DNA of 64,000 nt from an uncultured Chloroflexota bacterium (lineage in GTDB: Bacteria; Chloroflexota; UBA11872; VXNJ01): the NCBI GenBank assembly GCA_913043205.1, contig CAJWLF010000003.1, forward strand, positions 1-64,000. Direction: 5' to 3'. The translations under genes and the position numbers were made by a program. Positions 56,926 through 64,000 of this stretch are shown in pieces. Within the stretch, counting starts at the first letter, position 1, and the number at the start of each line of letters is the position of its first letter. Under the pieces are notes generated by a model, which saw only the letters and a list, made by a program, of their open reading frames with translations, did no database searches and was not told the origin of the DNA.

Positions 56926-57957
56926 ATGAATGTGCACCATAAGCATTTAGGTGTTTTTTGTTCCAAGCTCCTAGAGTGCAAAGAAGTACAACAAGAAGAT
57001 GCCACATTTGTAGCGAAGACGCTGATAGACGCAGATATGCGTGGTCATCATTCACACGGCATCAGCCTACTACCTAGATATCTAGAAGAATTGGATTCCG
57101 GCCTACTTGATCCACACGGCCAGATACAACATACACGGATAAGTCCGTCGATTATCTCAATTGATGCCGGAGGTTCACTAGGGCAGATAGGTGCCCGGGC
57201 AGGGGTGGAAAGCGTTATCGAATTAGCTGCAGATTCAGGCGTGGGAATAGTTTGTGTCAAAAATACAGGGCATTTTGGCGCCGGATCATACTGGGTTGAA
57301 CTTATAGCAAAACAAAATATGATCGGGTTAGCCACGTCCACTGAACCAGCCGGGACTGTAACCCCCTTCGGTGGAATTGAACCTATGGTGTCTAACAACC
57401 CAGTAGCGTGGTCGGCACCTATCGCTGATAGGGAACCTTTCATATTGGATTTCGCCACCGGAATTGTTGCAGACGGGAAAATACGAATAGCGTCATCAGA
57501 AGGCAATTTGATTCCAACCGGATGGGGCCTAAATAGTGATGGACAGACAGAAAACAATCCTGATCAAGTATCCAGAATTCTGTCTTTTGGAGAAGCCAAA
57601 GGATTCGGCATCGGCATAATCACTGAAATCCTCGCAGGGCTGTTAACAGCAGATTTCACCAGCACCCTAGTGAAAGACTCTGGGCACAACACTGGGGCTA
57701 CAACAGGACAATTCTTTTTAGCTATTTCAGTAGCCAAGATGACGAATTTAAAAATGTTTAGTAAAAACCTGGACAAACATCTATCAATGCTGAAAAACAG
57801 TCAGCCTGCAATTGGCAGCGATGGTGTCACAATCCCTGGTCAGAGAGCTGCTGCCAAAAGAAAACATGCCATAGAAAACGGGGTCTCCCTGCCACAAAGT
57901 GTCCGAAAAAGTCTTGAAGAATTAGCAAAAAAAGATTCAGTAGCAACCCCTTGGTGA
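56926..57957 (+). CDS. Ldh2-family malate/lactate/ureidoglycolate-type dehydrogenase
   Basis: 343 aa. RGHHSHGISLLPRYL near residue 45 corresponds to the active-site RGHDSHG of the family (Asp to His at one position), with NTGHFGAGSYW, STEPAGTVTPFGG, DFATGIVADGKI and EAKGFGIGIITEIL. Members use NAD(P) to oxidise 2-hydroxy acids and are unrelated to classical LDH. Start at ATG 56926. It probably works with the adjacent SDR in 2-hydroxy acid metabolism, which is inference. Confidence 0.87.
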   Translation: MNVHHKHLGVFCSKLLECKEVQQEDATFVAKTLIDADMRGHHSHGISLLPRYLEELDSGLLDPHGQIQHTRISPSIISIDAGGSLGQIGARAGVESVIELAADSGVGIVCVKNTGHFGAGSYWVELIAKQNMIGLATSTEPAGTVTPFGGIEPMVSNNPVAWSAPIADREPFILDFATGIVADGKIRIASSEGNLIPTGWGLNSDGQTENNPDQVSRILSFGEAKGFGIGIITEILAGLLTADFTSTLVKDSGHNTGATTGQFFLAISVAKMTNLKMFSKNLDKHLSMLKNSQPAIGSDGVTIPGQRAAAKRKHAIENGVSLPQSVRKSLEELAKKDSVATPW

Positions 57958-58004
57958 AAATAGATCGGTTCTGCAGAGTAAGTAATAGTCAGCATTAAGT
58001 CTAT

Positions 58005-58580
58005 ATGTCAGATAGAGATTCAGAATCATCAGCAAAGTATTTCATGAAAATTGTCTATCAAATTGTCGAATTGATGTTCCTTTCCCAACAAACACTTGCT
58101 GCAATAAGACATGACACTCCAAGACTATCTTCAGGGAGCCTCGCAATCATTTTGCCGATTAGTGTAGGGACAGCGGGTTCCGTCATTTTTCGCACAGGTG
58201 ACTTCCGACATGCGGGATTGATAGTAATTGTAGGAACAGCTTTTGCATTGCTCGGATGGCTGCTAGTAGCATTAGTTTTACACACAGTTCACTCCAACTT
58301 GTTCCAGGTCAACAGCAGCTATTCGGACACCCTCGCAGCAACTGGCATGTGTTATGGCCCTGTAATGTTGCAAATGTTCATGTTCATCAACCCAATCAGC
58401 GCTGCACTGTGGGCAGTAAGTTGGATGTGGATATTAGTCATCCACCTGGTTATGGCCAAAGCCTTGGCCAATCGCGGATATATTAGGGCATCGATTGCCA
58501 TCTCATTAGGTTGGGGGACATGGATAGTGACTCAATATTATTTGATGTGGTCTGGTCTCCATCCTGCAAACTGGATATGA
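58005..58580 (+). CDS. Yip1-like small membrane protein
   Basis: 191 aa with five hydrophobic segments from residue ~45 to ~185. Layout (LLGWLLVALVLHTVHSNLF, then a loop with SYSDTLAATGMCYGPVML) resembles bacterial Yip1-domain proteins. Function unknown. It is followed by the minus-strand tRNA-Val. Confidence 0.6.
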   Translation: MSDRDSESSAKYFMKIVYQIVELMFLSQQTLAAIRHDTPRLSSGSLAIILPISVGTAGSVIFRTGDFRHAGLIVIVGTAFALLGWLLVALVLHTVHSNLFQVNSSYSDTLAATGMCYGPVMLQMFMFINPISAALWAVSWMWILVIHLVMAKALANRGYIRASIAISLGWGTWIVTQYYLMWSGLHPANWI

Positions 58581-58588
58581 AGCTCCGT

Positions 58589-58664
58589 GGTGGGTGTGAC
58601 AGGATTCGAACCTGTGACCTCACGGATGTGAACCGTGCACTCTAACCAACTGAGCTACACACCC
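58589..58664 (-). tRNA. tRNA-Val (anticodon CAC)
   Basis: Minus-strand cloverleaf: acceptor stem GGGTGTG/CACACCC, D-arm GCTC...GAGT, anticodon stem CACGG/CCGTG around loop TTCACAT (anticodon CAC), T-arm ACAGG-TTCGAAT-CCTGT, discriminator A and an encoded CCA (58589-58591). It reads GUG codons. Confidence 0.95.
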
Positions 58665-58699
58665 CTCAAAGCAGATCAACATTTTGATGTCTGTACGAG

Positions 58700-59965
58700 C
58701 TACGTCAACAACAACACTAAAACTGTTTCGCCAACTGCAATTCCTTGAATATCTTCCGGGACTATCGCCAATCCATTTGCTGCAGCCATAGACGACATTA
58801 TCCCAGAACCCTGATCCCCGGTCGGCTTACAGACAAATTCACCGTCTAATTGATCCACCAATACCCTAGCAAACATACGTCGCCCATCTCCACCGGGGAT
58901 CGCAAAAGTAGCTGTGGCCTTCACGCAAATTCGCTGCAGGTCAGTGTAGCCCATCATCTTCATAATCGCTGGCCTTCCAAACAGCTCAAAAACCACTAGC
59001 CCAGACACCGGATTACCGGGCAATCCAAGGATAGGCACATCGTTGATTCGTCCCATCACTAAAGGTTTGCCTGGCTTCATCAAAACTTGCCAAAAGTCTA
59101 GTTGCTCTTCTCCTATCACAGTCTTGACAAGATCATAGTCCCCCATTGAAACACCCCCTATAGTCAAGATTAAATCTGAATTTTCTGACGCCTCAAATAG
59201 CGCATCGCGCACATCTTGGATGTCATCTGAAACGATAGAAGTGCGATAGGGAGTGGCTCCAGCCGATCTCACCAAAGCCTCGAGCGCCCATGCATGACTA
59301 TTTCTCACCTTCCCAGAGGACATGGGTTTGTTTATTTCAATTATCTCATCACCAGTAGGAACAATCGACACTACTGGACGAGGATGGACAGAAATGTTTG
59401 TGTATCCGATCGATGCCAATACACCAATCCCACCAGGAGTCACCATAGCGCCAGAGGCGATAGACACATCATTCTGGCGTATATCCTCCCCAGCCCGTCT
59501 GATTGCATTTCCTGCTTGTATAGACTCTGTAATTCCGACAATTGAATTATCATCCTTCGCAGATTGAGGATCACTCCCTAATTTGCCCCAGTCCAAGCGA
59601 TCTGTGTCTTCAAACCCAATTACAGCATCCGCGCCCTGAGGTATTGTTGCACCAGTCATTATTCGAACTGCTTCACCGGACTTCACAAACACCTCTGCTG
59701 TCCGTCCCGCAGCCAAATCCGCAATTACAGTCAATTTAGCGGGGCTGCCAACAGTTGCGCCCTGTACATCTGAGGCCCGTAATGCATACCCATCTAAGGC
59801 AGAGTTATCCTTATAAGGGACATCGTGAGGAGCAACTACATCCTCCGCCAAAACTAATCCCAATGCGTGCTGTAATCCCACCCTCACCGGATCTAGCGGG
59901 GCGAAACCGTCTAAAACACGTGTCAATGCTTCATCGACATTTAACATGCGATCCGTATTTGCCAC
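58700..59965 (-). CDS. moeA: Molybdopterin molybdenumtransferase MoeA
   Basis: About 421 aa. The frame is open to 60031, but GTG 59965 has GAGAGG six bases upstream and the homologous part begins near MLNVDEALTRVLDG (ATG 59947). MoeA features: DVPYKDNSALDGYALRA, VRIMTGATIPQGAD, ILTIGGVSMGDYDLVK (MPT-binding domain) and ILGLPGNPVSGLVVFELF. It inserts molybdenum into adenylated molybdopterin, implying Mo-enzymes elsewhere in the genome. It is divergent from ribB. Confidence 0.92.
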   Translation of the reverse strand: MANTDRMLNVDEALTRVLDGFAPLDPVRVGLQHALGLVLAEDVVAPHDVPYKDNSALDGYALRASDVQGATVGSPAKLTVIADLAAGRTAEVFVKSGEAVRIMTGATIPQGADAVIGFEDTDRLDWGKLGSDPQSAKDDNSIVGITESIQAGNAIRRAGEDIRQNDVSIASGAMVTPGGIGVLASIGYTNISVHPRPVVSIVPTGDEIIEINKPMSSGKVRNSHAWALEALVRSAGATPYRTSIVSDDIQDVRDALFEASENSDLILTIGGVSMGDYDLVKTVIGEEQLDFWQVLMKPGKPLVMGRINDVPILGLPGNPVSGLVVFELFGRPAIMKMMGYTDLQRICVKATATFAIPGGDGRRMFARVLVDQLDGEFVCKPTGDQGSGIMSSMAAANGLAIVPEDIQGIAVGETVLVLLLT

Positions 59966-60184
59966 CAAAGACCTCTCAAATTCACAAAAATAGATTTTAC
60001 TAGAAAACCGATATTCATCATCCAAGAACATTTGAGGCGAAGGCTAGTCACACCGGGTGGTGTATCCGACAAGAAATATTTGCTAATTTAGTCAACCTTG
60101 ACACTAAATCAACAGCTTAGGTTTACTATGTTGCCTGGACATATTTGTTAATAATTGGATAATTGGAAGGCCACGCAGACATTT

Positions 60185-60847
60185 ATGGTGAGCAAAACTG
60201 CCAAAAGCAAATTTGACCATGATCCCCATCTGTCCCGAACCCTGGCGGAAGCTGTGTCAACATTGCAAGAAGGAGGCTATATCATGCTTCTTGACAATGA
60301 GGACCGGGAAAACGAAGGCGACTTGGTCATGGCAGCCGAATTCGTTCAACCCGAACATATAACTTTTATGGCCGAAAATTGCCGAACCATCGTCTGCCTA
60401 GCTATACACGGACCACGCCTAGATGAACTAGCTATCCCGATGATGGTAGAAGAAAACACCTCGAGTTATGGCACCCCATTCACAAGGAGCATCGACATCA
60501 AAGACTCTTGTATATCGGGAAGTTCTGCAGAGGATAGAGCGAGAACGATCAAAGCCCTACTAGACGATACCTCTACAGCGGATGATTTCTGTTCACCTGG
60601 ACATGTGTTTCCATTAAGGGCACATAATAAAGGATTGATTGAGCGTGATGGCCATACTGAGGGTGCAGTTGCCCTGGCCACCATAGCAGGGCTCTACCCG
60701 GCAGCATTAATCTCAGAGGTGCAAAACGCCAAAGGCAAGATGATGTGCGGGACGGAACTAATTAACTTTGCTCGTGTATGTAACGCACCATTAATACACA
60801 TCAGTGAAATCAAAGATTATCTTCTAAAATCCGGATTTTTTAGTTAG
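60185..60847 (+). CDS. ribB: 3,4-dihydroxy-2-butanone 4-phosphate synthase
   Basis: 220 aa from ATG 60185 (a TTG at 60155 adds 10 residues). Signature DNEDRENEGDLVMAAEFV with the acidic metal site, DDTSTADDFCSPGHVFPLRA and HTEGAVALATIAGL. It makes the four-carbon precursor of riboflavin from ribulose 5-phosphate. Only the RibB domain is present, with no GTP cyclohydrolase II half. No FMN riboswitch is seen upstream, so regulation is not through that element. Confidence 0.92.
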   Translation: MVSKTAKSKFDHDPHLSRTLAEAVSTLQEGGYIMLLDNEDRENEGDLVMAAEFVQPEHITFMAENCRTIVCLAIHGPRLDELAIPMMVEENTSSYGTPFTRSIDIKDSCISGSSAEDRARTIKALLDDTSTADDFCSPGHVFPLRAHNKGLIERDGHTEGAVALATIAGLYPAALISEVQNAKGKMMCGTELINFARVCNAPLIHISEIKDYLLKSGFFS

Positions 60848-60917
60848 GTTATAGCATATGCATTGATAATAACCGGTTGACCATAACGCCAAGCGGCGAT
60901 AGTTTCTAGGCAAGCGA

Positions 60918-60992
60918 TCCTCGGTAGCTCAATGGTAGAGCCGTCGGCTGTTAACCGAAAGGTTGCAGGTTCGAGTCCTGCCCGAGGAGCCA
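60918..60992 (+). tRNA. tRNA-Asn (anticodon GTT)
   Basis: Acceptor TCCTCGG/CCGAGGA, D-arm GCTC...GAGC, anticodon stem GTCGG/CCGAA with loop CTGTTAA (anticodon GTT), T-arm GCAGG-TTCGAGT-CCTGC, discriminator G, encoded CCA at 60990-60992. The anticodon stem has one mismatched or wobble end pair. Confidence 0.95.
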
Positions 60993-61029
60993 TCCAATTA
61001 GAAGTCCTATCTCATCCAACCGAGATTTA

Positions 61030-61419
61030 CTATTTGTCACAATCGCAAGATTCACTTCTGCCAGTCATCCGCAATCTATTTTTAGCAAATAGTCGATACC
61101 CGACGTCCAGAATGTGAGATAGCCCAGGTAATCGGGTTAGCAATACGAGATACCGTAATCCAATCGCCGAATAGATTACCCGAAAAACTTCCACTCCCTC
61201 CACAATAGATCCATCAGCAAGCCGCCCATGTATTCTCTTCATCAGATTTTCCCAGCTTACATCAATAGATTCTCTGTCAAAGTCAGAATTAGAAATATCG
61301 GTACAGCGCACCACACCCTTTTTATCCATGCGTTGAATTAACCGCATTTCCCGGTAACAAAGAGGGCAAGCACCATCATAGAACACTTCGACATGATACC
61401 TGGCACTTGCATATCCCAT
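61030..61419 (-). CDS. DCC-family thiol-disulfide oxidoreductase-like protein (DUF393)
   Basis: 129 aa. N-terminal VEVFYDGACPLCYREMRLI carries the DxxCPxC motif of the DCC family; FRVIYSAIGLRYLVLLTRLPG is the usual middle segment. The C-terminus ends CDCDK. The biochemical role of the family is unclear. It is convergent with tRNA-Asn. Confidence 0.85.
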   Translation of the reverse strand: MGYASARYHVEVFYDGACPLCYREMRLIQRMDKKGVVRCTDISNSDFDRESIDVSWENLMKRIHGRLADGSIVEGVEVFRVIYSAIGLRYLVLLTRLPGLSHILDVGYRLFAKNRLRMTGRSESCDCDK

Positions 61420-61545
61420 CTATCGATAACCTCATTTTCAAGCGATCGTAATATCTTCACTTGCCGACAATTATAACCTCGCTTGTGAACATAATCACAA
61501 TATCGATTAACCCGTCATTATAATGGAAATCAAGCTGCCTTCAGA

Positions 61546-62028
61546 TCAGTTCTGAGGCTCTAAAAATGCGATCGTTTGGTCACGCCTATAGTCAAATATC
61601 TTAGCCAATACCTTCGCGACAAAAACCTTGTGAGCGATCATTCCTAAAACACCTAATGGCTCCCTATATTCAACTAGATCAGAAACTACCGTACAGTCGT
61701 CTCCACAAGATATAAATTCGTGTGTGTGACGCCAAAACGCGAATGGGCCGGACTCTTGTTCGTCAATAAATCGGATATTTGGTTCCCAACAAGAAATACG
61801 GGTACGCCAACGAATGGGAACTCCAAACAACGATAATGCATAATCAATTCTTCCCTCAAGCTCCATCTGTATAGGACTTTTCGTCAATATCCTGAAATGA
61901 AGAAATGGCGGCGTTATCGCTTCCAAGTTCGATGCGTTTGAAAAAAACGCAAATACTTCGGAGATTGGTTTATGGACAGTCAGATTCCGGCGCAAAGTAT
62001 GATTTTGGCAACCCACTTTGCTCATCAC
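61546..62028 (-). CDS. SRPBCC-fold ligand-binding protein
   Basis: 160 aa. Segments RNLTVHKPISEVFAFFSNASN, NLEAITPPFLHFRI and FIDEQESGPFAFWRHTHEF match cyclase/coenzyme Q-binding-type SRPBCC proteins of the START superfamily. These bind a hydrophobic ligand; the ligand is unknown. The start overlaps the upstream gene's stop by 4 bases. Confidence 0.82.
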   Translation of the reverse strand: MMSKVGCQNHTLRRNLTVHKPISEVFAFFSNASNLEAITPPFLHFRILTKSPIQMELEGRIDYALSLFGVPIRWRTRISCWEPNIRFIDEQESGPFAFWRHTHEFISCGDDCTVVSDLVEYREPLGVLGMIAHKVFVAKVLAKIFDYRRDQTIAFLEPQN

Positions 62029-62819
62029 TTTTCAATATTAGGGGCATGATTTAAATGAGTTGTCAGCGGATAATGATCAGAAGCCATCTGTGTGTCTTTA
62101 TCATCCACTACATCCGAGCTAACTATCAACTCGGTAAGTTCACCAGAAACAAATATGTAATCAAGCCGTACCGGACTGAATTCCGATTCTGGAGTTGCCG
62201 GAGTTGGAATAGTATGCTGTCTTCGATTAGTATGCATATGAGCATACGTATCAGTGAAGCCTGCGTCCTCCAGTTCTTGAGTAACTCGAAAGTCAAGTAC
62301 ACCATCACGCGAATGCCTGATGAGAGTAGGTTCAGCCAACTCACTTGCCCCTATATCATCTAAATGGCTGATCGAGTTAAAGTCTCCCATGATTACCGTA
62401 GGTTCGCCCTCCCTATAATGTCTTAGCACAGTCTTTATCTCGTTTAATTTGAGGTCGGTGTCCCGCGGATGAAGATGCGTACATAGCACTCGGACACGTG
62501 ACCCGCTTCCATCATCCACCAAGACATCTATTACTCCGTGCCAAAACCCGTCGGTGGAAGAATCAGCACTCACAATAGTAAACGGATCTCTTACGAGAAC
62601 AGCAATCGGAAAGCCATCAGTGACCAACATCAACCCAGACATCCCTACATTATGTTGAAATTCCCGGAATAGCCGGTTCCCATCTGACTCCCAGCCGACA
62701 CATTCTTGTAAAGCAATAATGTCTGGAGATTGATCGAGAACCACGCGAGAAACTATATCCCGCCTATCTCTTAAAATTCCAAGAGGGACGTTCCCTCCCT
62801 CCAGAATGTTGAACGTCAT
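62025..62819 (-). CDS. Endonuclease/exonuclease/phosphatase (EEP) family protein
   Basis: 264 aa. EEP motifs: MTFNILEGG, DIIALQECVGWE (metal-binding Glu), VLCTHLHPRD, TVIMGDFNSI (catalytic Asp/Asn), LDYIFVSGEL and ASDHYPLTTHL (general-base His). Members hydrolyse phosphodiester or phosphate-ester bonds in nucleic acids, sphingomyelin or inositol phosphates. No signal peptide. The ATG sits directly at the first beta strand, and no ribosome site is visible. Coupled to the SRPBCC gene by a 4-base overlap. Confidence 0.87.
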   Translation of the reverse strand: MTFNILEGGNVPLGILRDRRDIVSRVVLDQSPDIIALQECVGWESDGNRLFREFQHNVGMSGLMLVTDGFPIAVLVRDPFTIVSADSSTDGFWHGVIDVLVDDGSGSRVRVLCTHLHPRDTDLKLNEIKTVLRHYREGEPTVIMGDFNSISHLDDIGASELAEPTLIRHSRDGVLDFRVTQELEDAGFTDTYAHMHTNRRQHTIPTPATPESEFSPVRLDYIFVSGELTELIVSSDVVDDKDTQMASDHYPLTTHLNHAPNIEK

Positions 62820-63123
62820 TAATTTCAGTGCGCATCACCAATAGTTTGATTTGCGGATATGGTAATAGTCCGACAACCTACAATAAGTCGGAACAAAGGC
62901 ATCAAAGTGAAATACTTGGCAAATAAGCCAGTTTTCATCAAGAACCGCACCCAACAAACATTCAATTCATTTCTTTTAATTGCTCGGACAGCCAAACAAT
63001 GCCCTCCAATTGGACACAAACACCTATCTCATATAATTTAGGATGCCCTATTGAATAACACATTCCTTCTCTGCGCCAGCATTATGATTACTAAACCGAA
63101 ATGAACCCGAAGCAAAAAAACCT
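62820..63123. other. Divergent intergenic region upstream of glpD
   Basis: 304 bases between the EEP gene (leftward) and glpD (rightward). Short frames on both strands have no homology-like character. I see no tRNA, riboswitch or clear promoter pair; it must carry promoters for both genes. Confidence 0.5.
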
Positions 63124-64000
63124 ATGGTATCTGACGCCATGTCAATAACGACCAAAGCAGACAACTCAATCGGGAAAATATCAGATCGCCAACAGACACT
63201 TTCTTTGGGCGATCGAAACTTTAATCTGGACAAATTGGCCAATGATATTTTTGATCTACTGGTGATAGGTGGCGGAATAACAGGATGTGGGATAGCACTA
63301 GATGCTTCTAGCCGAGGACTCAAAGTAGCACTCATCGAAGCCCACGATTTTGCCTCCGGTACGAGCAGTAGATCAAGTAATTTAATTCACGGCGGCTTGC
63401 GTTATCTCCAACAACTTGAATTCGGACTGGTGCGAGAAGCCGCAGTGGAAAGACAGCTTCTCACAAAACTTGCCCCCGGACTGGTTACTTTTTTACCATT
63501 TATTTTACCCGTCTATGGCAGCATAAAAGACTCTATAAAATATCGTGCTGGACTGACTATATACGATCTGCTTGCTGGTAAAAACAATTCAAATCGTCAC
63601 AAGAAACTATCCAAAACAGAGTTATTTGACCTGTCCAAACTGATAGAAACCAAATCCTTAAAAACTGCTTACGAATACTACGACGCCGTCACCGACGATG
63701 CCCGGTTAACAATTCAAGTTGCAAAAGTCGCTTCCTCATTAGGGTGCACTCTATCGAATTACGTGCAATTCCTGGCCATTACCAAAAATGGCACAGATGG
63801 CGCCGAGGCAGTAGTTCTTGATCGTCGCACAGAAAAAGAATTCACCATCAAAGCCAGCCAGATCGTGACCGCAAGTGGAGTATGGACAGATCAATTAGGT
63901 CTAGCAAAGGAAACGCAGCAGGGCCTGTCAATATCTCCATCTAAAGGAAGCCACATCCTTCTTAAAGCAGACCGCATGTTGCCTGCAAATGCTTTTAGCA
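63124..64000 (+). CDS. glpD: Glycerol-3-phosphate dehydrogenase (FAD-dependent), 3'-truncated by window edge
   Basis: The frame runs from ATG 63124 (or ATG 63139, five codons later) to the window end, about 292 codons. FAD-binding LLVIGGGITGCGIALDASSRG, then the GlpD signature ASGTSSRSSNLIHGGLRYL and TDDARLTIQVAKVA. It oxidises glycerol 3-phosphate to dihydroxyacetone phosphate at the membrane. The remaining third lies outside. A ~40-residue polar leader precedes the FAD motif, longer than usual. Confidence 0.93.
   Translation, partial: MVSDAMSITTKADNSIGKISDRQQTLSLGDRNFNLDKLANDIFDLLVIGGGITGCGIALDASSRGLKVALIEAHDFASGTSSRSSNLIHGGLRYLQQLEFGLVREAAVERQLLTKLAPGLVTFLPFILPVYGSIKDSIKYRAGLTIYDLLAGKNNSNRHKKLSKTELFDLSKLIETKSLKTAYEYYDAVTDDARLTIQVAKVASSLGCTLSNYVQFLAITKNGTDGAEAVVLDRRTEKEFTIKASQIVTASGVWTDQLGLAKETQQGLSISPSKGSHILLKADRMLPANAFS

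Noticed and set aside
60098-60129. Promoter for ribB (TTGACA and TACTAT)
   Set aside because: The two boxes are 20 bases apart, too far for a standard promoter; the better-spaced hexamers do not resemble TATAAT.
60032-60184. FMN riboswitch upstream of ribB
   Set aside because: None of the conserved RFN segments are visible in the 150-base leader.
62825-63041. Small genes upstream of glpD on either strand
   Set aside because: Two short overlapping antisense frames without ribosome site or domain character.

Overview
The window (about 43-45% G+C by eye) looks like a chromosomal segment of an uncultured, probably aquatic, free-living bacterium. I favour a Chloroflexota member of the Dehalococcoidia/SAR202 type. 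The reasons are a secreted M23 peptidase with the 'GGxxxxGYPI...' repeat frequent in Chloroflexota exported proteins, a DUF6062-type Cys-rich protein, an Ldh2-type dehydrogenase beside an SDR, and a ftsE-ftsX-M23-ctpA block. The placement is inferred from gene content only. There is no phage, transposase or CRISPR signal.

Region 1 (1-2.5 kb). An AT-rich 3' part of a heptose kinase/nucleotidyltransferase (hldE) enters from the left. It is followed by a dTDP-glucose 4,6-dehydratase-like gene (rmlB) whose first ~60 bases are AT-rich like hldE and whose remainder matches the rest of the window. This is a sharp composition break inside a conserved Rossmann motif, from recombination or an assembly chimera. 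A convergent lipoprotein gene with a clear terminator follows.

Region 2 (2.5-25 kb). A minus-strand exopolysaccharide/glycan locus: a polyprenyl-phosphate sugar-1-phosphate transferase, nine GT4 glycosyltransferases, a CgeB-like glycosyltransferase, a GT-C-like membrane enzyme, a YfhO-type membrane protein, a Wzx-type flippase, an epimerase, a methyltransferase, an acyltransferase and a 608-residue protein of unknown function. Most genes overlap by 1-8 bases. No Wzy, Wzz or ABC exporter was recognised.

Region 3 (25-38 kb). Core genes on the same strand: rho, rplI, dnaB, secA, prfB (with its programmed +1 frameshift), a small membrane protein, then ftsE, ftsX, a second ftsE paralogue, a coiled-coil M23 hydrolase and a CtpA protease. 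This last block looks like a cell-division peptidoglycan-hydrolase module with two different ATPase subunits.

Region 4 (38-50 kb). nadD-rsfS on the plus strand face smr, a secreted M23 protein, a PASTA protein with a decayed kinase domain, smc, rnc, ilvE, a GNAT and a TSUP transporter on the minus strand.

Region 5 (50-64 kb). A sugar kinase overlaps a decayed glycogen-debranching-enzyme relative. Then come a DUF6062 protein, a Lon relative that has lost nearly all of its catalytic residues, a TatB with a large extra domain, an SDR, an Ldh2 dehydrogenase, a Yip1-like membrane protein, tRNA-Val, moeA, ribB, tRNA-Asn, a DCC protein, an SRPBCC protein, an EEP-family phosphatase/nuclease, and the start of glpD.

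The most unusual features are the FtsE-FtsX-FtsE2 cassette, the catalytically dead Lon, and two further proteins that keep a recognisable fold but have lost active-site motifs (kinase-PASTA and debranching enzyme).
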